From NCBI GenBank assembly GCA_964030785.1, contig OZ034971.1, positions 30,498,804 to 30,562,803 of the forward strand: a DNA stretch of 64,000 nucleotides, given 5' to 3'. The notes beneath the pieces were generated by a model. It ran no database searches. It was not told the origin of the DNA and worked only from the letters and a program-made list of their open reading frames with translations. Below are positions 1 to 11,118 of the stretch, piece after piece. Numbering within the stretch: position 1 is the stretch's first letter; each line of letters opens with the position of its first letter. Source of the stretch: Siderastrea siderea. Taxonomy: Eukaryota > Cnidaria > Anthozoa > Scleractinia > Rhizangiidae. Position numbers and translations under genes: made by a program.

Positions 1-818
1 CTTTCCCCTGGGACTGAAATCAAATGCCGCCACCAGGCTTTTTAGATTGTTGATGTATACAATCTAACAAGCATCCACGTGACTCATTTGCGTGATGTAA
101 TTGGTGGAAATGATCATTAATTATTCATGAGTTTTTGAATCATGTTTAAATAGAATTAGAAGTTAATTTTTTATAATAAAGGCGCAAGGGAAGTTTGATG
201 ACAAAGTTTTGACATCAAAGGCAACTCAGTTGCTCCATTTTCAAGGGAGACTATGTCATTCAGCGATAAAGCACACAAGAAATTGTCACACATGATCGAT
301 TCATGCAGTCTCCCTTGGAAACGGAGCAAGTTGCCCTTGACAACACGATAACTTGAACGTTAAAACTTTGTGACCAAACTTCTCACTTGTCTTACTCAAC
401 TGAGAATCGTAGTAAAGCATTGTAGTTGTTAACGTTGTTGTAGTATTGCAGAAAGTGTTATCACCGACACTGTTGTATCATGTTTCCTGTATACACCTGT
501 TTGATAAAACGTTGTCGGGTTGCAAAGCATAAACCATGAAGGACGCGACACGATGGAATTCTGGGGAGACAGCAATGACAAGCTTGCTACTCAGTTCCGT
601 GTGTTGTCATGTATTGATATTCAAGATATTTTCATTCCTAAGAAGTTTTTGAAGTAGATTTGGGTATAATGTGTTAATGTTGTTTCTATGATGCCTGAGA
701 ATAGAAGCAAGTTTTCCCGCTTCCCAGAAAACCATTGGGCCCTATCGTTCATAGTGTATGCTTTTCACACGACAACGTTTTTTCAATTAGGTGTATATCT
801 ACCTTTATTTTTGAACAG

Positions 819-2779
819 ACAATGGCTTCATAACAAGTGATAAACTTGGAAACGTTTTAGAAGACCTTGGACTAGTTTCTGATCCTGAATAGTAAGTTTT
901 TGTATTTCAAATCCACCAGCCATTCTAAGCTATCCAGCTATCTGAATAGTAGATACTCATAGCTTCTAAAGCTTCACAGCAGTCAAACATATAATGTGTA
1001 CACAGTTCCTGCCATATAAATACAGACAAATGTTGAAAGTTTCACTTTAACTGCAAAACTTAATGCTGTTTCTGAAAACTTATTAAAGCTTTCTACAGTG
1101 AGTATGTCTTCAAAATGAAGCAACTGTCATGCCCAAGGTTTGCCGGCATGTTGAAATTTGGTTTTCCAGAGCACATTATGCATCATTCACAATTGTAAAC
1201 ATTTGAACTGTACAGTTTCAATTTATCTTCAAGGCTCTGAAAGACCACAAGTGATGAAGCTATTTGCATTTGACTGCTGTTAACTCTAAAGCAGAGTTGG
1301 ACTTAATATGGCTTATTAAAAACTGTAATTTTATTTTCTTGTTTCTTCAGTGTGTCTTTTATGAAGGAGCGTCTTGATCAAGATTCCACAGGAATTATAC
1401 TTCTGCAGAATTTCCTGAGAGAGTTCTTTCCTGGGGAGGTAAGTTTCACATCAAGGCCTTAACACAATAAAAAATGAGCAACCTGAAGACATGATCTCCT
1501 ATAAAGTTGTGCATGGGTTAGGTTCAATTTCCATGTTGAATGTCTTCCTTAAATGGAGGCCCATAGGACAATGCCCAGGCACTGTTGTGGCCCCCCCGGG
1601 GGGCAGTTATTTTTATTAAGGGAAGTTTGGGTAGGGGTGTGTGGCTGAGGCCTTCAAACCCTGACCGTTTTTAAGACAAAACCCGTTCATGTCGCTACCC
1701 TGTTTAAGACAAGAGACCGCTATATTTTGCTTGTGTTCTGCATATTTTTGTTTGCCTTGATTTTCATTTCCCATAGAGAAAATATTTTTTTTATAAATGA
1801 CATCATAGAATTGGATCTAAAAAGAAAATTGCTGGTACCCACATGTAGGGTGCAAGGCTTCCAGTCCAGAAAGACACCCTGTCCAAGACGCTAAATAGTG
1901 AAATTGTATACCCTGTTTAAGATGCAAAACTGATTTGTTTCTTTTACATTATCTGCAGATGAAATGAAGAAAGAAGGGAATTTGATGGTTTCCTTCCAGA
2001 AGAGTTTATAAACTTAGGAAAATGAATTGTATGAATTTTGTAGAATGAGTATTTGAGTGACCTTATTAAAGTTCTCTGAAATTTAATTTCAGGATTTTTC
2101 TGATGGTAATATCAAGCCATTTAAAGCTTTTCATTACAATGGACTTGGTGTAAGAGAGGAAGATGGAACCAAAAAAGTAAGTTAAGACAAAAAATGCAGA
2201 GAACAAGTTACTCGCATGAGTGAAAACTAGAAAAAGACAATTACTTACATGTACGATGTCATATATCTAAGAATTAACATACATTTTATATACAGTCAAG
2301 TCATATAGTAGAGTTCGCATTGTCGAGATTCTACTTAATAATAGTACGATTGAATAAGCATGACCACATGTCAACCAGTGCGTCTTGTCATGCTCATAAT
2401 ATTAATGTGTCAGAATGTTTGGGCATTCATGAACTGTGAAAACCAGTACTTTCTGAATTTTATTTCAACAGCAATGACAGTATTTCATATTAAATTATCA
2501 GCACTTATGTAAAGCCATGAAAGTTCACGCTCATCCCAAGTCCCAATGCAGACCAATTTTGTAATTTAGTGTCACTGAAGTCTATCCAATTGAGGCTTAC
2601 AAATGGTAATGCTGTTATATTTTATTGTTGTTAAGGTTGTATACACAGAAGGACTTGCCTCCATAGAGCCATCAGATTTCAGCCACATTGCAGAACAACA
2701 GATTGTCTCATGTCTGAAAACCAAGTGGCCAGGAATATGGTTAGAATGGCAAGGAAAACATGTGCCATCATTAAACTGA
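819..2779 (+). CDS. MINDY3: MINDY3-like deubiquitinase, C-terminal exons (5' part not in window)
   Basis: Four exons with clean GT-AG borders and matching phases: 819-891, 1351-1438, 2093-2176 and 2636-2779 (stop TGA 2777-2779). They encode about 129 residues. An EF-hand-like stretch (NGFITSDKLGNVLEDLG) leads into LVSDPEY, then GIILLQNFLREFFPG, YHYNGL, CLKTKWPGIWLEW and a terminal PSLN. This order matches my recollection of the C-terminal part of MINDY3 (FAM188A/CARP), a Lys48-linkage-selective ubiquitin hydrolase that has an EF-hand-like insert. The catalytic N-terminal half must lie in exons to the left of the window. A start codon at 553 with an open stretch to 598 would splice in frame (phase 1) but does not look like the family, so I do not include it. 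An AATAAA lies at 2795-2800. Identification rests on motif memory, not alignment. Confidence 0.82.
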
Positions 2780-3677
2780 AAGGAAGTACATGAAAATAAA
2801 TTCACCCCCCACAGAGGCCTTATGAAAAGTTCATCAAAAAACATTGAAGAAAGGTTGCACACCAAAGTTTATGTTTGACTTTGAAGACAGACTCATATAA
2901 GTCTTGTTATCGAAACATGTTTGTGCACAGTGCTACCCCAGAATTGTAGTTACCGGTAATTTGTATGTGTCAAATCCTCTTGCACAGTCATTTTTTATTT
3001 ACTTAATTTATTTATTTACAGTGCCTATTCTTTGCATTATTTACTATTGTTATTATTATCAACATCAATGTTATTTTTTGTGTATCCCTTTCAAGTTACA
3101 GGGAAAATTTCTTCAATGTTATCCTGCAAGCAAGGAGAATTTGTCTAATATCAAGACATCTTATCCTTGGTGATTCCTTCTTTTATTTTCATTTTTGAAA
3201 CAAGTAGTGATATTGTAAACAGAAATTTAATGTTCATCACTGTTAGGGCTTTTAAAAAGGGTTAAGAGAAAAAACGACAGTATTACAGCCTATGTACAGT
3301 GTAAGTTGCATCGGAATGAAAGAGTAGCGCAGTCACGTAACCTGAAAATATTTTCCTCTTCGAGACAAGTTTTTCATGATTGTATTTAAAAATGAAAGAC
3401 CAACCTGTATTACTGTGAAAAAAAAATTGTTTAAGATAGCATGGCCAAGTGCCATTAATCAGACAGCAACCATTGTTTGCAATGCACATGGACTTTTGGA
3501 AAAGGTGCATCAAATTGTTTAATAACAAAATCGATGATTTATTTATTTCAGTGAAAGACTGCCATAACTTAAAACCATTAAATTTTGAAATATATTCATT
3601 TGAGAACTTTAATTTATGACAGATTTGTATCATAATTGTGAAAATAAATAAACTCGCTATTTTTACCATATTTTTAC
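2780..3677. other. 3' UTR of MINDY3-like gene and AT-rich spacer
   Basis: No convincing coding sequence on either strand. AATAAA occurs 16 nt after the stop (2795-2800). The rest is AT-rich and contains only short open frames without splice logic. Confidence 0.5.
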
Positions 3678-3789
3678 CTGTTTCTTTGTTGTGAATGAGA
3701 AGTGGGTGGCTCCTCTCACTGAGTTGTGTTATGACTTCTGCGGCCCATTTCTCGAAAGTCCCGATAACTTTTCCGGCCCGGAAAGCCAT
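3678..3789 (-). CDS. Candidate first coding exon of an unidentified gene
   Basis: On the minus strand an ATG at 3789 opens 37 codons (MAFRAGKVIGTFEKWAAEVI at the start, then TQLSERSHPLLIHNKET) and reaches CAG/GTAAAAATATGG at 3678/3677, an acceptable donor leaving phase 1. The peptide looks protein-like. The frame stays open another 130 codons through AT-rich sequence, which would be read if the donor is not used. No downstream exon could be found in the 900 bp before the MINDY3-like 3' end, so the gene would have to be short, or run antisense through it. I do not recognise the product. Confidence 0.25.
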
Positions 3790-4926
3790 TTTATGAGTGC
3801 AAGGTTTACCTTAAATAGTCAGATTCTGTTGGTTTTAATTAAAGCTAAGCAGTAAAACGGTAAGTTGATGAAACAAGTCAGGCTGGTTTGCAGGCTAAAA
3901 GCTACACCACCATGCTAAGGATTTTGACTTTTGAAATTTCGCTCTGGGCCCGAAAAGTTGCCCCTGGATTCAAGCCATTTACAATGCAGGTGTCTCTGTT
4001 AGGGAGGTAGAGTTCACATGTAATTTTGGTGTCGTTTTACAAAATGAACTGTCCATAATAGAGATGCATCCGTCAAGAAACGTTTGGCTGTACATAGAGT
4101 TAATTTTGACTACTAAGAAGGCAATGAAAAGCTGACTGCTTTGTCAATATTAATACTCTTTATTACTTAAAACAGTCCAACACACGAGAAGAGGACTTTA
4201 AATAATATTGCACACTGAGATATATCAGTAGTCAAAGAACTAGCTTTAACAAGTCCATTTTACAGGAAATAAGTTTAAAAAAATATCCCGTGAAATTTCC
4301 CGAATACTTTCATTATTGCTTATTAACATAAAACATTACAGGCCAATTTCAAATTCTACAAGCTGTCAAATGGGCTAGCTGAATAGTACTTTAAAATTGC
4401 ATCAAATGACTTGCCAAATTTACACATTAAAACTGATATTCCTGATGCTTTACATCTACATATTTCACGGGACACCTTGACATACAATCTTAGGTTTATG
4501 CACAAAAACAGATATCCCAATATAAGTATCTACATTCTAAATCGTCACCTCCGTAGACAGAAAACCACTATCAATTACATCATTTACATGACATCATCCC
4601 AACGTCTTTGAAAAGTGGTTTTGCCAAGGACAATAATTTTTATGAACAAAATTGAGAGTTTGTTCACATAGATGTTAAGCAATTTGAGCTCCAGGAAGGT
4701 ACATTCACGAAGACAATTCTCAAAATGGCTTACTGATGGAAGCAGTGGCATGACAGAAGCAATCTAATGTCTCTTGTGTCCTGCACAAGGATAGACACAA
4801 ACTCTCTGAACATCTTGCAGTGCTATACTTGAACACATGTACTAAAGGAGGCACCATTTAGCTTTTGCATCCATAAATTGCACATGATATCGATGAAATA
4901 CTAGTGGTACTGATGGGCATAACCAG
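3790..4926. other. Spacer and 3' UTR of the COX7A-like gene
   Basis: Read on the minus strand this is about 770 nt of 3' UTR downstream of the COX7A-like stop, with an AATAAA signal (TTTATT on the plus strand at 4159-4164). The remaining 370 bp up to the candidate exon at 3789 show no gene. Confidence 0.5.
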
Positions 4927-6673
4927 TCAGAGCGATCGCTTCTTCAAATTTGTGTCCTGCACCATAAGATAAACTCCGTAAAATGAGATTAAGATCCCTG
5001 CAAGGGAGAGTCCATACGCTCCTCTGTACATAAATATATCAGATGGTCGTCTGTTCACTGCAAACAATACCGGCTTTTCTTCAGACTGAAAAAGAAAACA
5101 GAATGTTCCATAAATGACTGGTTGATTGTCGTGCTCACGAGCAACAAACACTTGGCCACGTTCTGGGAAATGGTCTGCTATGAGAGCGGTCTAACTACAA
5201 CATTCTGTAAATGTGTCATTTCTTCATGTGCCAGAACATGCGACCACAGTGTACTAATAAAAGAATTTAACTGTGATTGGTTTCAAGGTTATTGGATTAG
5301 AAAGGTCAAGGTCCACCCTAAAGGGCAAATCAAAGCCAATAATGCAAGAGGTTTTTTCATACAAGGGGGTTAGTTTCTAAAGAAACTGTGGTGCTGCAAC
5401 AGTGGGGAAGTGAAACTCAAAACTTAAGATTTATCAACTGAGTTTTTAAGGCAAATTGGCCACCATAAGGAGATTGAAAGCCGACGTTTTGAGCAATGGC
5501 CGTTTGTCAGAGCTAAACAATCAAACATTTTTGTCCAACAATGATGTTCATCAAAAATGTTCAATTGTGAATAACCGGGACTTCCACTCCAATGAAACAT
5601 CTGCGATCTGAGGCCCTATTCATATCAAGAAAGGTCACCCCAGACCCAAGAACAGAGTTAAATTCTTGCAGATAGGGCAACTTTTTCTCATTTTAACACA
5701 GGCCCTTTAGTTAAGAGTCAAATTTCTTAGACTGACTGACATCACGAAGCTGAAGATTTGATTTATTTTTGCCTCATGTTTGAGAGTGTGTTATATTTTG
5801 TGTGGGGGCAACATAAATATTGATTGCACCAAAGGATAATTGAAGGCTTAAAAATATTGATTATATTGCAAACAAATGACTCTTTGATCAAGCTTAGAAA
5901 TATTGAAGCAAATGACCTTTTCATAGCAGTCTTGGATTTAAAAAACAAGTTATAAGAAATGAGCCTAGAAAATAAAAATATTAGAAAAATGTTGCTTATT
6001 CTGGGTTGTCAACCTGCTTCTTCCTTTCTAATTTGTAAACAACCAGAAGGAATACACTGCTTTCAGGTATTATACAACTTGAAAACATTTTGAAATCTCA
6101 GGCTATCCTGTACTTTGCTGTTATACAAATCAAAAGAAACTTCTGCCAACAGTTTAGTACCAAAACTGTAACTTTTAACGTCAGACAATGGCGTCTACCT
6201 TGGCGTTTTATTCTCGTTTTCTTCTGGACGTAGTAAACACAAGCTGGTGTACTATTGCGTAACAAGACGGATAAATTAAAACAAAAAGCTTCAAATACAG
6301 CCTATTTTCTCAGAAAATACACCCAGTTTTATCGACTAGTCGGTGTGTTTTAGATATACAGTGACAATTCCCTTAAATTTGAAAAAATATGAAATTCGCA
6401 TGAGTGGCATGAAAGAGATACGGAAGCCGGCAAAGTCGATTTTAATAGGCTTACATAACCATTTAGCAACGAAACAGACATCACAATGACAAAATATACG
6501 AAAATAAAACTGTTTATAACACAGAAATCAAAATTTTAAAGGACAGAATTCGACTGACAGCTTACCTGGAAAAATCTTTGAAATTCCGCTCTGAAGTGGT
6601 TGGGCAAAGGCCTCGAAACTGCAGTGTGATACAAACTCCGTGAAACGTACAAGCACTTGGTAATGTGACCCAT
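4927..6673 (-). CDS. COX7A: Cytochrome c oxidase subunit 7A-like protein, two exons, 88 aa
   Basis: Exon 1 is 6673-6566 (ATG at 6673, 36 codons, donor CAG/GTAAGC), exon 2 is 5085-4927 (acceptor TTTTTCAG, stop TGA), and the intron is 1.5 kb. Both borders are in phase 0. The N-terminus is basic and free of acidic residues for its first 29 positions, as in a mitochondrial presequence. It is followed by FQRFFQSEEKPV, which resembles the LFQ..N.-PVHLK entry of COX7A. A single membrane span then starts near residue 59 (GAYGLSLAGILISFYGVYLM), and a short polar tail ends the protein. Total length matches the family. COX7A is a nuclear-encoded small subunit of respiratory complex IV in the inner mitochondrial membrane, with one transmembrane helix. 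A related COX7A2L/SCAF1 form is the alternative, but the protein is short for that. Confidence 0.78.
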
Positions 6674-7094
6674 TAGTGCTGTAAAAACGACGCGACTCCC
6701 TCAAAATTAACTAGCTTCCTCGCAACACTGATCGATAATCCTTGATTTCCAGAAAAAAATACCGAGATTTGATGCGAGGAAACCGTTATTCAAGCGGGAA
6801 TTCAGGCGTAGGCAAACTTGACGTACAAGCGCGTGAAATCCGCGTGACGCGCGTTTCCTCTTTGAAGAAGAGCAGCTTGGTAACCTCTCATCTAGACGCA
6901 TGCAAAGAAACATGAATTGCGGGCAAATTTGGCGTAAAATGGGAAGGAATTTTTCGTACGTGCCGATGTTATTTTTAAAATGACACTTTGACCCTTGTAT
7001 TAAATTTTAGTTATTAAATAATAAGATTGTCACAGTCGTCAACCCCACCAGAGGGACTCTTAGTGGAAATATAACAATCGTGTGCATGACGTTC
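6674..7094. other. Upstream region of the COX7A-like gene, no gene seen
   Basis: This 420-bp stretch would hold the COX7A-like promoter on the minus strand. No TATA box or other recognisable site stands out, and the short open frames have no supporting features. Confidence 0.35.
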
Positions 7095-8772
7095 TGGCTC
7101 AGTCAATTCCAAGCGTCACCATCCCCGATCGATCCCCCCCTCCCCTACTCCCTGAGGGCATTTGTCATTTTCACTTCGGACAATTGCATTTCAGTCAATG
7201 TGTACAAAAACTCCACGGTGGGGCTTAGGAGGTGCGCAAATGCCCCAACTACATAAACTGGACAAGAGAAAAAATGCATTTTCTCACAAACAAGGTAAAA
7301 CACTCCTTCCGTTTAGGAAAATAAATGATTTAATTAAGCTGTATAAAATTTGACAACATCATTAACAACAATACTTTTAACATAAAATATCGCTTTGAAA
7401 ATCCTATGCCTAGGAAAAGCGGGACTTCGTTTACCTTCAAACAGCATATCCAGGCCCTTTTTTCTTAGCCTCGCTCACGAGAGCAGTATTTTTGCCGTTT
7501 AAGTCCTCTAAACTGGCCATCATTTTGTCCAATACGAATGTGTGAAGACGATGGGAAAGCGAAGAATACGGAAACGGGGGCGTAGCTAGCCATTTTTGGC
7601 TTGTTAGCCCGTTCCATATCTCGCGAGTGTAGTGCACGATGTGCAGGGTGAGGGGGGGGGGGGTAGTCAAGTATGCCTATGATTTGTTCATTTCATGCTT
7701 TATTACAGCTCAGGGTGGCTTATCCATAAGATAAAGCACTTTCGTGTTAAATATCCTGACGTCGTGAGTTCTCAGCAACTAAGTGCAATCTAATTTAAAG
7801 TTATAACGAATTGTACTGGACTGAATGCCCAGTAAAATAGCTCAAGTCAAGTTTTATGGGAATCCGAAGTTTAGCATACTGTTCTTCTTGCCGCAAAACT
7901 CACGAGCCATGCACGGCCCCCCCGTCAATCGTTATGTCTTGTACGCGTGCATTAGAGCAAGAGCTGTGAGTCTGAAGGCTGAAAGGTCGGGAGTCGCCTT
8001 GCTGAATCTGCCTCGTCCTCAGACGTCCCTCCTTAATGTATGAAGGTGATCGTGGCGTTGTGGGATAGGTGCACTCGCTAAACCGGCGCCTGGGGACGAG
8101 GCAGTTGCTGAATAGTCAAACGCAAACGCAAACGCAAACGCAATGGTTTGTACAGTGCTCAACATATTGCGTATCAAGGATTCTTCACGCGCATGACCAA
8201 TGGCAAGATTAAGGGAGTGCACGTTACATTGGCGGGAACGAAACCCGAAAAAAGTTTCAGTTGATGAAGACTGGGGACATAAGCCCTTATGCGGTTCCCT
8301 TTTCACGGCTTGGTTTTTTTTTTTTTAATTTACTATCCTTTTACGTTTTCTTTAAAAAAATCACCCAAAAGCAAGTTCTATGAAATAAAAAATATTCACA
8401 TAATAAATATACCAAGAAAGTTTGTAAGTCCGGGCAAACTGGCTTAAAGGGAGCTACGCCCCTGGGAAACAATGTGGGAGGGGAGGGGAAGTAAAATAGC
8501 AACACATGACTTTTCACTGACCTCATCAGATCTCTCTTTTGGTATTAAAGAACATACAGTGTTTTCCACATAAGATCAAATTTTGAAAAGGCAGAAATTT
8601 TGCTTATAAATAGAAGAAATTTGAAATTTCCAATGATTGAAAAAAATTGACAAATACCCACCCCCCCGACAGACTTCTGATGACAAATGCCCCACCTTGG
8701 AGACCGACTAAATGACAAAATGCCCGACAAATTGCCCGGGGGGGATGGTCACACTTGGAATTGACTGAGCCA
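7095..8772. mobile_element. Non-autonomous DNA transposon, 1678 bp, with terminal inverted repeats
   Basis: The left end reads TGGCTCAGTCAATTCCAAG at 7095 and the right end is its reverse complement finishing at 8772. Similarity continues inward: both ends go on to a GTGACCATCCCC-like run, a C-rich block and a GGGCATTTGTCATT-like motif. No transposase is visible. A minus-strand open frame at 7437-7670 (ending ..KKKGPGYAV) is the longest inside and is not recognised. No clear target-site duplication could be read, so the superfamily is open. Confidence 0.65.
8117..8142. repeat. AACGCA hexanucleotide microsatellite
   Basis: Four head-to-tail copies of a CAAACG/AACGCA hexamer lie inside the 7095-8772 element. 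Confidence 0.8.
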
Positions 8773-8824
8773 TTAGTTCTGATTGGACGGAAAGCATAGG
8801 AAACTAGTACCGGGTACGGCTCTT

Positions 8825-9106
8825 AGAGCAGTTTTCAATTGAGTGCCGAAAGTAATGTTGTGTTTGCTTTGGTTTTGCATTACTAGGCTCTCTGATTGGT
8901 TAAAAAAACTCGCGCCACTTTCTCAACCAATCAGGCGTAAAACCAAAACCAATCGTGACTTGCTCGCACGCGTTTACGCGCTTAGCGCCAATTGCTTGTA
9001 TTTGATTTGATTTTTGATTGGTTCATTTTGTGTTTTGTTCCTGTTGCGATTGGTCAGAGTAATTGCTTTGGTTTTGGTTTTACGACACTGATTTGAAAAC
9101 CGCTCT
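8825..9106. mobile_element. MITE, 282 bp, AGAGC-GTTTTCAA inverted termini
   Basis: The left end AGAGCAGTTTTCAATTGAGTG and the inverted right end AGAGCGGTTTTCAAATCAGTG match at 18 of 21 positions. Both ends are followed by runs built from CAAAACCAAAACCAAAGC and by CTGATTGGT/ACCAATCA boxes. There is no coding capacity. The same end sequence is, from general knowledge, frequent in coral genomes. Confidence 0.65.
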
Positions 9107-9839
9107 ATTTAACAATCGAGTGGATTTCGGTCTTCTTGAATTTGACGGTTAATCCTTTAGGCCCTGATATAAATCACCTTTATTTTTTAGTTCACCTCGG
9201 ATTTACAAGGGTAGCTGTATAGCTAATTTCTCCGAGAAAGAAAAGACGAAGAAAAAAAAATAAATAAATAAAATAGTATTAATAATAAAAATGAAAATAA
9301 AATCATATATTATATACAGTACATTAAGCTATTATTTACATAGGTAAATATGCATATTCTCCTTACTGTTCTCCATACATTTCTAAGAAAACTAGTAAGT
9401 ATTCAAAAATGCACTCATTAGTACATGTAAACAATATACCAAGAAATATATTTAAAAAAAGAGAGAGAAATACACTGTAAAGGAAGGGAAAAAATATAGT
9501 ATTGTGGACATGTACCAGATCCAAGTTTCAGACCGGAAACAGCAAACGTGAACGTTAAACAAGAGACAAACAGCAAACTATCCCTTCCAGCAGAGAAATA
9601 GATAACATGTCAATAAAATAGAAAAAATGTGAAAATTATATTCGTTTCCTGTACTGCGCACTTCTTTGCTGCCGTAGGTCATTTTATCTTTTGCAGGCTT
9701 TTTATTTCCTTGTTTCTGAACTTCATGACTCGTTCCTCGTGGTGTGTACCATTTGGTTCGAAGCAATAGCAACAGGTGTTATGCCAATGTCGTCCCTGAG
9801 AGGCCGCATTCCTCTTGGGATGCGTTTCGTCCCTGGCCG
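9107..9839. other. AT-rich spacer without a recognisable gene
   Basis: Low-complexity AT-rich sequence, with a purine-rich run near 9235-9275 and another around 9445-9495. Short overlapping minus-strand open frames at 9578-9885 have no start or splice support. Confidence 0.5.
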
Positions 9840-9843
9840 TTAA

Positions 9844-10689
9844 ATCCCCTTTCCCACATACACGAATTTTCATACGGTCGATCACGATTTTGGAATTTTT
9901 AAAAATCGCAGTGGCGTCGGGACGAAATTCGTGGTCTACCGTAGCAATTCGTGGTGCGCCTTAATGGACCATGACGACATCTGAAAGGACGACGATGTTT
10001 TTGGACAGGTCCAAAAAAGTCGTGGTGCATCGTAGCACAAACAAATTCTTATACAAACGTAACACCTTCGTAATGGCATCGTAGTACCACCGTAGCGTTG
10101 CCGTGGTCGACCGCAACAACATCTTGGTGATTCGTGATCGATCACATTGGACACCTCACCGACGGCAAGCCAAGACTACGCCACGATGCCAGGACGATGC
10201 CACTACGATGGCTCGACGACCTAGCTCGAGCTAGCAAGATACTGGCAAGACGTCAACAAGAACCAAATTCACTTCCTGTTGAAAAACCCTGTTCACTTCC
10301 TGTTTGTACCACGTGACTATATGGATCATGAGAAAAGTGACATAAATCACAAAAACTTCGTACTGGCGTCTTGGCACATCGTAGTGAAGCCGTATTGTAG
10401 TCGTAGTACCCTCTTCCTTATTCGTTGTACGCCGTGACCAATCATAATGATATCGTAACTGTACCCAAGTCATTCGCGGCAATGCCTTGGCAATGCCGTG
10501 GTAATGCCGTATAATTACCGTACCACATCATGACATCGTCTTGCTAGCGTCTTATTACTTTCTTCACAAGACGTGGCACTCGACGTGACCTTGAAATTTC
10601 GCGCGCAAATTGCCACGGTAAACCGCGAGTTTTAAAAATTCTAAAATCGTGATCGACCGTACGAAAATTCGTGTATGTGGGAAAGGGGC
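9844..10689. mobile_element. piggyBac-like foldback element in TTAA sites
   Basis: Inverted repeats of about 70 bp flank the element. Both ends read CCCCTTTCCCACATACACGA followed by ATTTTC.TACGGTCGATCACGATTTT. TTAA stands directly outside each end (9840-9843 and 10690-10693), the target-site duplication typical of piggyBac transposons. The interior is built of CGTAGT/CGTGGT-rich degenerate repeats and encodes no transposase, so this is a non-autonomous derivative of about 850 bp. Confidence 0.7.
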
Positions 10690-10693
10690 TTAA

Positions 10694-11118
10694 CGCGCAA
10701 GGGCCTCCTTGGGCTCTGGGGATGAGTTGGTGTTGTCCATCCATGCGCTGATGCTCGCTAATTTTGATTTCGCCAAGAATAAGCCAGTTGTTTTGTTCCC
10801 TCTTTATATGAGCTAGATTTGAAACGCATGAATTCTGTTTGGCATATTCAAAGTCAATTCATAATTACAAGTGTATCACTTTCCCGTTTTATCCAGAAAG
10901 GCCTCAAAAAGTCCCGGGAGGTCCAAGCTTCGAATGAGCCGAGTACATGAGTAAGGACGGACAAATTGTGCAGCCACTCACGTAACAAAAGCAGCGCGGA
11001 AGTTGACGTCGGGTCACACTTGTACGTATTGGGTTTCCGTTGTGACACGTTAAAACAAGATTAAATAGGGACTAAATAGCACTGTATGTAGTTCACAGAA
11101 TAAACAGCTTCAACAGTC
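10694..11118 (+). promoter_or_regulatory. Upstream region of the NHL-repeat gene
   Basis: These 425 bp precede the NHL start codon. No TATA box or other firm element is visible. An in-frame upstream ATG was not found, which supports the start at 11119. Confidence 0.3.

Noticed and set aside
553..598. First exon for the MINDY3-like gene starting MEFWGDSNDK
   Set aside because: Phase and donor fit, but the peptide does not resemble the family before the EF-hand, and the catalytic part would be missing. The true upstream exons are probably outside the window.
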